Source of the DNA: Lumbricus rubellus
Taxonomy: Eukaryota; Annelida; Clitellata; Crassiclitellata; Lumbricidae
Assembly: GCA_945859605.1 (NCBI GenBank)
Contig: OX243824.1
Coordinates: 27,535,640-27,599,639, forward strand
Length of the DNA stretch: 64,000 bases
Direction of reading: 5' to 3'
Of the stretch, positions 22,145 to 33,160 are shown piece by piece. The translations under genes and the position numbers were made by a program. The stretch's first letter is position 1. Every line of letters begins with the position of its first letter. The notes beneath the pieces were generated by a model. That model ran no database searches. It was not told the origin of the DNA and worked only from the letters and a program-made list of their open reading frames with translations.

Positions 22145-23626
22145 CTATTTCGGTTTGTCTTGGAACATCACACCAATCCGATTGTTTACATGTATGTCTG
22201 CGAGGTCTGCCACGTCACTGGCTTCCAAGCATTCTGTACCCTCTTTTGCTAAGACAAACTGTAGTGGACCCGGCGGTAAACATTCTTTCAGCTTATCCGC
22301 CACTAACAAATCAAACAGCTTCTCGTAGTCTTTGTCCACTCGTCTACTTCGGACATAGTAATTCAACAGGTTCTTCAGCCTAGCCGTGAACATCGTATAC
22401 GTTTCTTCGGCTGTCTTCTTGGCATCTGCAAACCTTGACCTGTACTCACGAGCTGTTAACTTGAATTCCTTCAACAAGTGCTCTTTCACTGCATCGTATT
22501 TATCTAAATTCTCAAATGACAATCGATTCAATACCGTTCGCGCTCTCGGGGTCATCAATGGCAATAACAACTTCACCCAGTACTGCTTTTCCACAGCAAA
22601 ACTATTGAATGCATTCTCCACGGTCTCAAAATATAATGGCACTTCCATCATATCATACGGCATCTTAGGCAATACATGCTTCATGGCATCACCAATCTTC
22701 TTAATTTTGGACACCATCGTCTCACTTTCTCTGAGCCTATTTTGTTCTGATTCCTCACGGATTCTTCTATCGTCTTCGTCTTTCTTCTTCAGTCGAGTTT
22801 GATCTTCTACCCTGCGCAGTTCCTCCTGTTCTATCTTTTGCTGCAACAAGTCTAACTGCTTTCTGCGTTCCTCCTTTTCAATAGCCATCTCATGGAGTTG
22901 AGCTTCTTTAATAGCAAGTTTCTTTTCTTCCAATTGCATCTGTTCTTCTCTTTCTCTTTCTGCTTTTTCCAAATTGTCTTTCTCACTTTGGAATTCTTCC
23001 TGTCGAATCTCTTCGGCTCTTTGCAGTTCTTGTAAACGCAACTTTTCCTTTTCTTCCTCACGAGCCTTTTTGTCTTCGATCTGCTGTTTTCGTACTTCTT
23101 CATCACTTTTTCTTGCTCTTTCATATTCTATCATTAACTCCATTCTTCGTCGTTCTGCTTCGTCACGATCTATTTTCATTTGTTCTAACTGAAGCTGGAA
23201 TTTTTGTCTCTGCATGTCTATCTCTTGTTGTCGTATCCTTTCTGCTTTTTCTGCTCTTTCTCTCTCTTCCTGTCTGCGTTGCTCTTCTTTCTCTTTCTCC
23301 TCTTGCTTCCGCTCTTTCTCTTCCTGTCTGCGTCGCTCTTCTTTTTCCTTGTCTTCTTGTCTACTCATCATCATGAATTGTAGCAACACCTCCATAGACA
23401 TCGGTGCCTGTGGCTTCTCAACCGGCTTTTCTTTAGCGCCTCCAACAGCACCTTCTTCTTCAACTTCTTCCTTTGCCCAAATCTCAGCCAAAGTTCTCAT
23501 CAAATGTTCCCTCGACATCTGTTCAACTTCTTCTGCGTCTACGCCTGCTTCAATTAATAATTTTACTAGTCTCTCCGAAGACATCTTTTTAATAGCTGCT
23601 TGCTTTTGCTCCGTAAGTTTCTCCAT
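22145..23626 (-). CDS. gag: Gypsy gag
   Basis: 493-codon ORF starting MEKLTEQKQAAIKKM. The centre is a long Glu/Lys/Arg/Gln-rich coiled coil. The C-terminal 190 residues show the capsid-like pattern of Gypsy gag (VPLYFETVENAFNSF, YWVKLLLPLM, YDAVKEHLLKEF, YRSRFADAKK). It ends at TAG 22147-22145 and the same frame resumes immediately as protease-bearing pol. Because the zinc knuckle normally closing gag lies after that stop, the TAG may be a disabling mutation or a readthrough site. Structural role: particle assembly around the RNA. Confidence 0.85.
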   Translation of the reverse strand: MEKLTEQKQAAIKKMSSERLVKLLIEAGVDAEEVEQMSREHLMRTLAEIWAKEEVEEEGAVGGAKEKPVEKPQAPMSMEVLLQFMMMSRQEDKEKEERRRQEEKERKQEEKEKEEQRRQEERERAEKAERIRQQEIDMQRQKFQLQLEQMKIDRDEAERRRMELMIEYERARKSDEEVRKQQIEDKKAREEEKEKLRLQELQRAEEIRQEEFQSEKDNLEKAEREREEQMQLEEKKLAIKEAQLHEMAIEKEERRKQLDLLQQKIEQEELRRVEDQTRLKKKDEDDRRIREESEQNRLRESETMVSKIKKIGDAMKHVLPKMPYDMMEVPLYFETVENAFNSFAVEKQYWVKLLLPLMTPRARTVLNRLSFENLDKYDAVKEHLLKEFKLTAREYRSRFADAKKTAEETYTMFTARLKNLLNYYVRSRRVDKDYEKLFDLLVADKLKECLPPGPLQFVLAKEGTECLEASDVADLADIHVNNRIGVMFQDKPK

Positions 23627-23967
23627 CTTACTTCTTTACTTTACAGATGCTTGATAAAATAGTAGGCTACTCTTCAAATGTTTGCAATTGACTGACTTCA
23701 ATTCTTTATGCACACTTCAATAGACAAGCAAGTTTTTCTACCTTGTAGTCGTTGTGTTGTCGTTTCTCACTGTCGTACGGATGCTCGATGTATCGTTGCT
23801 TCTCCCGTGTGCTCGGCTCCTCGATAAATTCACAGCGTCCGTTCCTCCACAACGTCTGTTGATTGGATAGAATCCCTCCGTTCGTAACTTGGCACGTAGA
23901 CCCGCCGTTCGTAACTAGGATCGTTCTCCTGCAACTTGGATCGTTATCTCACCGCAACGACACCAAA

Positions 23968-24467
23968 TGTGATAACCTCCTCCTTATCAGTCTCTTCGGA
24001 AGCTTCTTCGTATAAGTTCGTGGTAGCATAGGCCTATCCCTAGATAACTGTTTCATTAGCTAAATGGCTAGGTTAAAGAATCTACAGTCTTTCACTGTTT
24101 CATTAACCAACAACGACGACGTGTTTAACTCTTCTTATTATACTCCAAAATCCGATAATAAAGTAAAACGATCAGCAACAACACAACAATGACTACACTT
24201 GCGTTATCATAACAACTACACGACTACTATCTTCATCAGTCTACTCTATCGCAACTCAACAACAACTACTACAGCATATCTCAACGGCTCTCAACACGCA
24301 ACACTCCTTCTTCACTCCCACTCCCTCCTTGTACACTCAACGTACGCTCGTCTAGACATCACGCGCTGTCCAGACAATCACCTGTCCAGACGCCGCGCGC
24401 CAATTTGCAGCTGGCCTACCTGCGTCGCTGTACGACAATCGTCGTGCACTGATTAAATTAGCTTACA
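23968..24467 (-). repeat. 5' LTR of the Gmr1-like element
   Basis: 500 bp, matching 15685-16184. The primer-binding site lies just inside it, at about 23949-23966 on the minus strand. Confidence 0.92.
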
Positions 24468-24504
24468 TTAGCGTATATTTATTCAAGTCTTAGGCCACTC
24501 TCAG

Positions 24505-24595
24505 ACCTATAAACACTGAAATAGTATGGCTATTTTGTTAAGATGACACCTTAAAATGCTGCCATTGCAATGTGACAATTCAAAAAGTTTCTGAT
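24505..24595. repeat. dispersed repeat unit after the Gypsy element
   Basis: Same pattern as 2893-3276 and 15595-15675. Confidence 0.5.
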
Positions 24596-24959
24596 GAAAA
24601 AGTATACCCCCTCCCCATACCTTCCCCCTCCCGGTCTTGTCGCTACGCGCATCACGAGCGTCCTTCGGACGCTCAGTTGCCTTCCCCTAGAAACTCGATT
24701 CCCACCCTAGAGGCTGTGGACTAGATTAAACACTGGTTATTACAGTTACTATTTACCATAGCTGTTGCCAATAAATTCGCTTCCGAGCTGATGCAAAAAG
24801 ATCTTCTGTGCATTGTCTTTGCCTGCTATCCGTTTCTTCCCGCAAATCAACTAGCTTTCTTGCAAGTACAAGTTGTTTAGGATCTCGATGTTCCGTCTGC
24901 ACGACAATTTAATCAAATCCAGGGTGCGTGACATCCTCTGCATCCAACTTCTAGCGGTC

Positions 24960-25385
24960 GTTTAAATTTGAATGCACATCATCTGAGGTCTCTTAGTTCC
25001 TTTAGTACTTTCAGAATATTAGGCGAAAAGATTCTTCCATTCCGTGCGAATGGTTGCGACTTCCTCTGCTTTGCTCCAACTGATTCCCATTTCCGCCAGG
25101 TCTTCGCCAAATATGCTCTTCCAGGTCTTCTTCTGCCGTCCTCTGCTCCTTCTTCCGCCCTCCGGTATCCACGTCAATACCTTTTCGCCTGTCTAGTTAG
25201 AGGCATACGAAGTATAGCCTATGTCCAGCCATTCTCCTCCTTCTCTCCACAGTTACTTCCAGATCCTCCGATCCAGTCCTTAGCACTGCCTCGTTGCTGA
25301 TGTGGTCTCTCCAGGATAAACCCAGAATTGTTCTAAGGCATCTTCTATGGAAGACATCTGAGGTCCATAGTGTAGTTTATAAATT
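24960..25385 (-). mobile_element. non-LTR retrotransposon 3' relic
   Basis: Minus-strand translation gives the C-terminal pattern of RTE-like reverse transcriptases: CLRTILGLSWRDHISNEAVL, RRRRMAGHR, then a K-E-D-L segment with a W-R-K motif remnant. Several stops and shifts show decay. Confidence 0.6.
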
Positions 25386-25548
25386 CAATACTTGCGCCGC
25401 CATAATGTTGAAAGAAAATGTAGAACAGAATTTGGATTTTATTTGCAGGACTGAAATATCTATAAAGTCATAAAATTTTGCTTGGACGTGACTCAGCAGC
25501 ATTTAGCAGCACTCATGTAAACAGCCTGACCTCGTTGGTACTCGTAGG

Positions 25549-25934
25549 CATAGGCGTACGGGAGGTTTCAGAAGTGGGGGGGGGGCAAAGATTGAACTTC
25601 TGCCCGAAAAATTTATCCGGCCAAAAAGTTGGTCGTCCGCGACTATTTTTGCCCGAAAAACCAGATTTGCCCGAAACTTGACGACCTTTTTTTTCTTTTT
25701 TTTAGTCGTCCACGACTTTTTTGCCCGAAAAACCTGACTTGCCCGAAACTTGACGACCTTTTTTTTTTTTTTTTAGTCGTCCGCGACTTTTTTGCCCGAA
25801 AAACCAGACTTGCCCGAAACTTGACGACCTTTTTTTTTAGTCGTCCGCGACTTTTTTGCCCGAAAAAACCACCAAACTTGCCCGAATTTGGGGGGGCAAT
25901 TGCCCCCCCTGCATCCCCGCCTCGTACGCCTATG
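25549..25934. mobile_element. hAT-like MITE with internal tandem units
   Basis: Ends CATAGGCGTACGGG and CTCGTACGCCTATG form the inverted repeat. A perfect 8-bp duplication CTCGTAGG flanks it (25541-25548, 25935-25942). The interior is about four copies of a unit of roughly 60 bp with gcccgaaaaacc, gcccgaaacttgacgacc and T-runs. G-run and C-run palindromes adjoin the ends. No coding capacity. Confidence 0.82.
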
Positions 25935-25942
25935 CTCGTAGG

Positions 25943-26904
25943 TGGCCGCTCTTCCATTCTAAAACAATCCAGCGCTAGCTAGGCCTATTAATCGTCTGTT
26001 AATGAAAAGCAATAAATAAACATAGAGTAGCGAAAAGATTCAGTTGCTTACCAAAATACGACATCATGATAACGAAGGTAACTGTCAATCCAGCACACGA
26101 GACCAGAATGCATTCTAAGTAACAAATACAAACTTTGTAGAGATCGACAAAGCTGTAGAATGCAATGTAACTAAAATTTTATTATGTTCTCGTAACAAAT
26201 TCCGGAGTTGCACATCGAATATATGTTATGCGCAATAACGGTGATTCACGTAGTAAATTTGAGCCTAGTGCTCCATCAAATAACGCTATTTCCTTTTAGC
26301 CTACTAATGAAAGTAGTACAATACTACGACATTGACTATGGAACCCAAAAGTTCCTCGGGGTGAGCGGAGGGGTTCCGCGAAAAGTTGCACATGAAAGAA
26401 AATTTTGTGAGAAATGTTACTGAAATAGGCTACAACATTTCAAGCAGCTTGTGAAAATGCACAGAAAGTTTGAAACAGTATAATTGTGAACCACGACAAG
26501 AGTCCTGATTTTCAAACAGTAGCCTATAGGCCTACTAAATTTAATTTTTCATTTAGGGTCTAATACAAAATAAAATGTCTGCAAGAGAGTGTATTTTGGC
26601 ATTCAGGGTCTATAATTATTGGCACGCTTCTCATGCGCTATGCACGCTTCAATGACTTCAGTTGAGATTGTGGTTCCGCTGGGAAATAATCGAACACAAA
26701 GCCTTCAGTGACCCAAAAAGTTTGGGAAACGCTGGATCAGTTTAGCGTCATCAAAAACACGGACACTTTTGTGAAAATTTCAACACTAAATTTTAATTCC
26801 ATAACCACAGGACGATGAACCTACGAAGGCTTAACCCAATAGGGTTTACTATAAAGTAAGGCTGTTGCTCGATTAAAATATTTACTCGAAATTAATCGCA
26901 CGGT
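25943..26904. other. no gene recognised
   Basis: AT-rich, without recognised motifs. Short ORFs are not supported by domain or splice evidence. Confidence 0.35.
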
Positions 26905-27175
26905 TAATTTGTTTAATCAACAAAGCCATCAAGAGCTTTACAAAGATACATGTAGCCTACTCAGAGCAATCAGGCAGCGCCGTGCTTTCTCCGTGGCTGG
27001 CCCTGCGACCTGGAATGAGCTCCCTGTTATCCTTCGTCAAATACCTATTGGTCTTTCTACTTCTACTTCATTTCGTTCTCTTCTCAAGACTGTCTTATTC
27101 GACCTGGGTTGGACTGGGAGCGCTCCTGAGTAGTAACCTTGAAGGAGCGCTATATCAAATTTTCAGTAAATAAAT
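26905..27175 (+). mobile_element. CR1/L2-like LINE 3' end
   Basis: Plus-strand frame RQRRAFSVAGPATWNELP, a SFRSLLKTVLFDLGW tail and a stop. The 3' UTR segment ggagcgctatatcaaatttt follows, then an AAATA tail. This is the classic 5'-truncated LINE end; related tails occur near 33150 and 35550. Confidence 0.75.
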
Positions 27176-27404
27176 AAATAAGCGTGGGCACTGGTGGTGG
27201 ACACATTGAGCACCAGTTGTTAAGCACTATCAAGTTCATTTCATAACAATTTATGTTTTATTTTGAGATTATGACTTAATAAAATCTCATTTTGTGACTT
27301 TTGCTGTGTTATGTTTCTGAATCGTTAAAAAAACAGTGGGTGGCCTCACTAAAAGTGATATGACTGTTGCTCATTTAACAGCCACAAAAATGTTTCATAA
27401 TAGG

Positions 27405-27690
27405 GCTAGCGGCGAAGGATTATTTCAACAAGACGGTGCACGCGCACACACATCAAAGGCCTCAGTCGAATGGTTGAACAAGAATATCAATGGATAGCCT
27501 ACATCTCACCGAGGGACTGGCCGCCTAATTCGCCGGATTTGTCACCAATGGAAAATGTTTGGAGTATTATGGCGGCAACTGTTTATGCCGATACCGAACC
27601 CCAAACGACTTTAAAACGTCGGCTTTGTAAGGCATGGACATCAATAGGCCTACCTCTGACAACTCTGAAAAATCTATTTGCTCGATGACT
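27405..27690 (+). pseudogene. Tc1/mariner-like transposase relic
   Basis: Two adjacent frames give LFQQDGARAHTSKASVEWLN and then ISPRDWPPNSPDLSPMENVW, the second Asp and final acidic blocks of the DDE_3 transposase, followed by LKRRLCKAWTSI. A short insertion near 27495 breaks the frame. The N-terminal DNA-binding part is missing. Enzymes of this family cut and paste DNA at TA sites; this copy is dead. Confidence 0.75.
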
Positions 27691-28662
27691 AATCGACCTG
27701 AGGCTGTAATAAGGAGTAAAGGAAACATTATTAAATACTATTTACTAATTTGTATTAATTAATTATGTGTGGATTAACAATGATGTCGTACAATATTGTT
27801 TGCGGCTTAACTGGACGTTTACTTGGCACGAATTTGATGACGTCACGGATATTGGCGCTAAAATTTGAATAAGTGAGCTAGTGATCTAATTTTTTTATAT
27901 TAACATTTTCATTTGAATAACCTATCCGCCAGTATAAAACTTTCCACATTATATTGTGTATAACATATGTTTATCTGCATTCAAAATCGTTCACGACCTA
28001 TCGAGACACCCTATAATATTGTTGCAATTTTGCAAATCTACGTAAATACATGTATGAATTGCCTTTAAGCCTGTAAAATTTCATATAAATATTCTTACTT
28101 CTGGTCAAGATATTGCCAACAAACCTTAGGAGTACTTTTTATGGCACACCCTGTATATACAACCCATGCGTAATGGCATCTCAAAATTTCTTCTGGGAAG
28201 CATTGCGTGAAATAAAAGGAATTTTGGTTTCCGAATCCCATCGTGCAATGCAGCTAAGCAAAGCTACAGTAGCTGTCACTTTGCAATGAGGAAAGGCTGG
28301 TGGGATCCAATCATTTCATGTCCCACTGGACAAGAAGTGTTCGATGGCTATCATAGTAGTCAAGCAAAAATGGATCGAAGAGAAAGAGAGGATAGTTTTG
28401 ACCTGAATTTGTCAAGCGAGTGTTTTGACAGCTTGTGGAAACTCTAAGGCGTTTGCTACAGCATCAATAGTCCGATAACACCATGGATGAAACAAACTTC
28501 CCACCTCCAAACGATCATCTAACTGGATTTAATGATTGCGAGTTATTACCTTCAGGCGCACGAGCCAGCAGTTAAGAAAAACCCAGGCAGAGGTCCAGAA
28601 TCTAGACAAGAATCTCACGATGATACTTTGAACAAAAATAGCGTGAAATGTCCAGGCATTAA

Positions 28663-29640
28663 AACCTCGGACCTTCATTGTTTCTTCTTTTCATCAATGA
28701 CCTTCCTAACACGTCCCCTCCTCTGTACTTCATTCTTTTTGCCGATGACACTAATATCTTTTATGCTCACAGCCTCCTTACCAGCCTTTATCAAATAGTG
28801 AATTGCCAGATTGCTAATTGGTTTTGTGCCAACAAACTATCACTAAACCTTAATAAAATTAATTAAATTTTTTATATTTTATTTAGGTCCCAGAGAAAAA
28901 TCTCTTTCACCAATTTTAAAAATTTGTGCATTGATGGTCACTGGTCAGTCCATTAAAGAAGTTGGCTCAAACAAATTCTTAGGTGTCATATTAGATTAGC
29001 ATTTGTCTTGGAAAGATCACTTTAAAGCTATTTCTCCCACAATTGTTAAGAATATTGGAATTATAAAACGAGCTTCCTTCTTACTGACTCCTAATGTTAG
29101 GCTAACCTTTTATTACACACTCATCTATCCTTATATTAGCCTACCTACTGCAATATAATATAGGCTTCTACTTATAAATCTAATTTGCAAAGGCTGACAA
29201 TTCGACAGAAACGTGTTATTCGCTATGTGGCAAATGTTCCGCACAATTCTCATACTCATCAGCTATAATCGATCAAATTGATTCTCATACTCAGAATTGT
29301 GCGGAACACTTAGCTTAAATTTCTGAAATTTTCTGGAATTCAAGCTACTAAAAATTGATCAAATTAGGACGGCTCAGATTGGTGAATTCACGTATCGACA
29401 CGAACATAACTTGTTACCAGATGCTTATAGACAGATGTTCTTCCGTGCCTCTGTTTTTCATTCCTATTTCACAAGAAATTCTAATTCGTGTAGACAACCA
29501 TTGGCTCATACAACCACTCGGCTATTTTCAATCAGATATTCGGGAACAGTATCCCCCTCTGCTATCTGTCAATCACGTGGCCTTCATATCTTCAACAAAT
29601 ACCTATGTTCTTATATAATCGATCAAATTGATTGAATGTT
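28663..29640 (+). mobile_element. CR1/L2-like LINE relic with RT core
   Basis: A succession of frames gives LGPSLFLLFINDLPN, ILFADDTNIFY (catalytic FADD), WFCANKLSLNLNKIN, the KFLGVILD remnant with SWKDHFKAI, a segment with SFLLTPNVRLTFYYTLIYP, and the C-terminal HSYFTRNS and TTRLFSIRYSGT. Many stops and frameshifts interrupt them. The order and spacing match the second half of a CR1/Jockey-group RT. Confidence 0.75.
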
Positions 29641-30366
29641 CAATAGGTTACAGTGGGTGTGTTAGTTAAGTTTTAGTTAAGTGTTGATTAAGTGTTAGTT
29701 AAGTTGTCTATTTTTAAGTTCATTCCCTGATTATATTTGTGACACAGGGGCTCAAAACCCATCACATGCTGATTTTTGACCTTTTGATTTAGTCATATGC
29801 TACATTGAACAAACTCTAAAATGCTTTTAACAGAATGAAAATATCTTTTTTCTAACTGAAGTTATGCTCATTTGATTCTTTCATTAGTTTATAGTGAGAA
29901 AACCAAACAAAAAGTTACTGAATATTCGTGTAATCCAAGTCTGCTGAACCTACTAAGTTATTATTCTGCAATTGTTCTGGGCATTAGAGGCATATATTCT
30001 GAATCAGATAACGCAAACGGCATCAAAATCGGTTCACTACTTCGCAAATTATGGCAAATTCTCAGTCATAATTATGCTGAACTGAAGAATAAACTGCATT
30101 CTTGGCCCCTCTCGCCTATTTTTGGATCTAGCGCAATATCTAGGAAGCGACAAACGACGGGTTTTTAACTTCGGCGTCACATTTTGTGTTCCTGAAATTG
30201 TCCCAACTGACTGTCATGCGCTTTGTACTTCAATGATTACTGTGTGGCCCTGTTAACAGAATTTTCCATCCCTTCCGGGTCTCCCCTTGATGACCACTAA
30301 TCTATTCAATACCTTTGTTTACTGCTGTAGGCCTAAATGTTCATGTGGTGGTTTCAGGAAATAAAA

Positions 30367-30401
<35 letters not shown>

Positions 30402-31512
30402 AAAGATTCCCAAACCTTGTGGCATATCCAGAATCACTTATATCATTTTACTTGGTTCTTAAACTCAATCTCCTGGACATGATCCCATGACATGCCCCAA
30501 CCCCCCCCCCCCCCCCCCCATGTAATCCCTGATTTTTCATTATTGCAAGAAAATCATCTTCAGCGTTAGTCTATTTCTGCATGTAATAATTATTGAAAAC
30601 CTTAATTGCCCATTTGTCCTGTGTGTCAGCTTGCTAATGCCATTTAGATGTTAAGATAGCCGTCTTATTGACTCGAGATTTGTTGTTGTCATTTGTGACT
30701 CATCCAACAAAAGACTCGAGATATAATCACTAGATCTTAATAATGATTTCAAGCTTAAAATCCTATTTTTCACGTTGTAATTCAGCAAAGACGCTAAACT
30801 GTGCGTTTAACCCCTCACTCCACTTCGACGCAATTCCACTGCGGTGAGGTGAAAATAAATAGTAGGCCTAAATACTAACTTGTGCCTCGTAACTTCTGCA
30901 TGAAAGACAGCTTGAAATTCTGTGAAAATGGCCAATATTATAGACAATTTCTTTATTCGGCCTACAACGATGAGAACGTTTACACATTAATAGGCTATGT
31001 CGAAATCTATCGTATCAGTTCCGTTGAATATCAACGGGGACAGTCAAGCCTTCAAGATGTGAACCTTTGACCCAAGTTTCACTCAAGTTTTATTGCGCAA
31101 TAAAACTGTGATCGACCAAGTGGGCCTCAGGCATAACTCGATGCGTACGCGTATGCGTACCTTATAATAAGGTACGCGTATCATACGTGCGTACCTTTCA
31201 AAGAATAAAATACGCGTACCATACGCGTATTTTACTTCTGAGTGTTATCATACAATATGTATGTCAGTGTTTTGCCGCTTCACCGATATTAAATTACTTA
31301 GGCCTACTTATTGGCACATGCAAACAAAGTGACGTCACCAGCGTATTTACGTTATCATAAAAGTTTGTTGTAAGTTATTAATTTGTAGTTTTTTTGTACA
31401 TTTTAGGAAAAAACTTCCTGATAGCACCATATGTAATGTTTCATGCACAAATGCACAATGACTTATAGCATGCGCCACGGTTAAGTGCTGTACCCGAAAG
31501 TTTTACGGTATC
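29641..31512. other. no gene; GATT microsatellite and C19 run
   Basis: A GATT tandem run lies at 30367-30400 after an AATAAAA-like signal, a typical LINE or SINE tail. A 19-base C homopolymer is at 30501-30519. A segment of CG-rich inverted motifs built on ggtacg/cgtacc is at 31145-31235; a related copy lies at 33390-33455. Confidence 0.5.
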
Positions 31513-31812
31513 CGGACATTACCCCCCGGCCCATTACCCCCTGCCATTACCCCTTCCATTACCCCCCGACCATTACCCCCCGTAGGACATTACCCCCTGC
31601 CATTACCCCCCGGTCGTTTACATTTAAGTCCAGTGTATTCATGCATGTATGTATGTGCGTATGTATGTATGTATATATGTATGCGTGTATGTATGTATGT
31701 ATGTAAGTATGCATGTATGTAGGTATGTTTGTGCACTACATATGTATGCAAGAATGTATGTACGTATGTATGTATGTATGTATGTATGTATGTATGTATG
31801 TATGTATGTATG

Positions 31813-31843
<31 letters not shown>

Positions 31844-31920
31844 TTATGTATGTATGTATGTATGTATGTATGTATGTATGTATGTATGTATGTATGTATG
31901 TATGTATGTATGTATGTATG

Positions 31921-31951
<31 letters not shown>

Positions 31952-32346
31952 GTATGTATGTATGTATGTATGTATGTATGTATGTATGTATGTATATATG
32001 CATTCATGTATGTGCGTATGTATGTACGTATGTATATAAGTATGTATGCATGTATGTATAGATGTATGTAAGTAAGTATGCATGCATAATTACATACTTA
32101 CATACACACTTACATACTTACACACATGCGCACATACATACATGCATACATATATACATACTTACATCCATACATACGCACATGCATACTTACATACAAA
32201 CATACATACATGCATAAATACACTGGACCTAAATGTAAAAGACCGGGGGGGTAATGGCAGGGGGGTAATGTCCTACGGGAGGTAATGGTCGGGGGTAATG
32301 GCAGGGGGGTAATGGCAGGGGGGTAATGGGCCGGGGGGTAAAGTCC
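31513..32346. mobile_element. foldback element with CATTACCCCC arms and TATG microsatellite core
   Basis: The left arm (31513-31640) contains repeated cattaccccctgc-type units and ends at ccagtgtatt. The right arm (32217-32346) is its reverse complement. Between them, TATG tetranucleotides (31641-32080) switch to the complementary TACA orientation (32085-32215), so the inverted symmetry extends to the middle. No clean target duplication was found. Open frames through the core are simple-repeat artefacts. Confidence 0.75.
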
Positions 32347-32700
32347 TAGACCCCCTTTTGGGTCCTTTTACACCTTTTACGTGGTGTGCCGACATTTAAA
32401 CACGCGACACATAATCACGCGACACTTAAACACAGACACTTAAACACACGACAGATAAACACACGGACAGATAAACACACGACAGATAAACACACGGACA
32501 GATAAACACACGACAGATAAACACGCTGCACTTAAACTCATCTTAAATACTATAAATTAAGACAATGGCATATTAAAACGAGATCAATCAATCAGAATTT
32601 ATATAGCGCTGTTCAAGTTTATCTACTCAGAGGCGCTCCCGGCTGAGATCAAGAGAAAAAAGTCATCAACAGTTTGTGAAATTGAGAACAGTTTGTGAGG

Positions 32701-32925
32701 TTTGTTTGTTTGTATGCGCACTTGTTATAGCGACTCTTCCAGCACTCAACCGCTACTCAGAGGCGCTCCAGACTACAGCGCGGACACTGCATCGGAGTTT
32801 CACGCCGAAGCGCTGAGCAATTGTGAGTGAAGAACTTGCCCAAGGTCCTTACGCGGCGAGGTGGATTCGAACCTTGAACCTTCCGGCTTCGAGGTAACGA
32901 CGCCACCACTACACCACCGCCCCCC
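32701..32925 (-). mobile_element. tRNA-derived SINE, second family, copy 1
   Basis: The minus-strand head has ggtggtgtagtggt (A-box-like) and aggttcgaatcc (perfect B box). The body (gaaactccgatgcagtgtcc, cctctgagtag) matches the copy at 51565-51790, and the tail has catacaaacaaac. Not a tRNA gene: no complete cloverleaf. Confidence 0.75.
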
Positions 32926-32931
32926 ACAGGT

Positions 32932-33160
32932 ATGAGGTGTCGCATAGTCAAGGGAAGGCTGGGAAGCCCATTCCAGGTTGTTGTATCAACCACGGAGAAC
33001 GAACGCCTCTGCACATTGTTGCAGACTGTATATATGCGAGATCTCCCAAGCTGTTCTCAATTTCACAAACTGTTGAAGACTGTTTTTTCCCTTGATCTCA
33101 GCCGGGAGCACCTCTGAGTAAGTACCTTGAAGGGCGCTATAATTATAAATTCTGATTGAT
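32932..33160 (+). mobile_element. LINE 3' end fragments
   Basis: Minus-strand 33014-32932 reads RRSFSVVDTTTWNGLP, while plus-strand 33040-33117 reads SQFHKLLKTVFSLDLS and then an L2-like 3' UTR. The pieces are the same LINE end brought together in opposite orientations by the surrounding inverted-repeat element. Confidence 0.55.

Larger units (their letters stand above)
15685..24467 (-). mobile_element. Gmr1-like Ty3/Gypsy LTR retrotransposon
   Basis: Two 500-bp LTRs in direct orientation enclose gag and pol on the minus strand. In coding orientation the LTR begins TGTAAGC and ends TTATCACA. A TGG-starting primer-binding site (TGGTGTCGTTGCGGTGAG) follows the 5' LTR after two bases, and a polypurine tract (AAAGAAAGGAAGGAGG) precedes the 3' LTR. 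Domain order is gag, zinc knuckle, protease, integrase, reverse transcriptase, RNase H. Integrase upstream of RT is the order of Copia, not ordinary Gypsy, and defines the Gmr1-like Gypsy group known from deuterostomes. No target duplication is evident. The copy is inactive by sight: a stop in gag-pol, a 1.85-kb insertion in integrase and a frameshift in RT. Confidence 0.9.

Noticed and set aside
22852..23654. Ser/Cys-rich and Lys/Glu-rich ORFs opposite and out of frame with gag
   Set aside because: Shadows of the gag coiled coil.
31590..32285. Several long Tyr/Val/Cys/Met and His/Thr/Tyr repeat ORFs
   Set aside because: TATG/TACA microsatellite frames.
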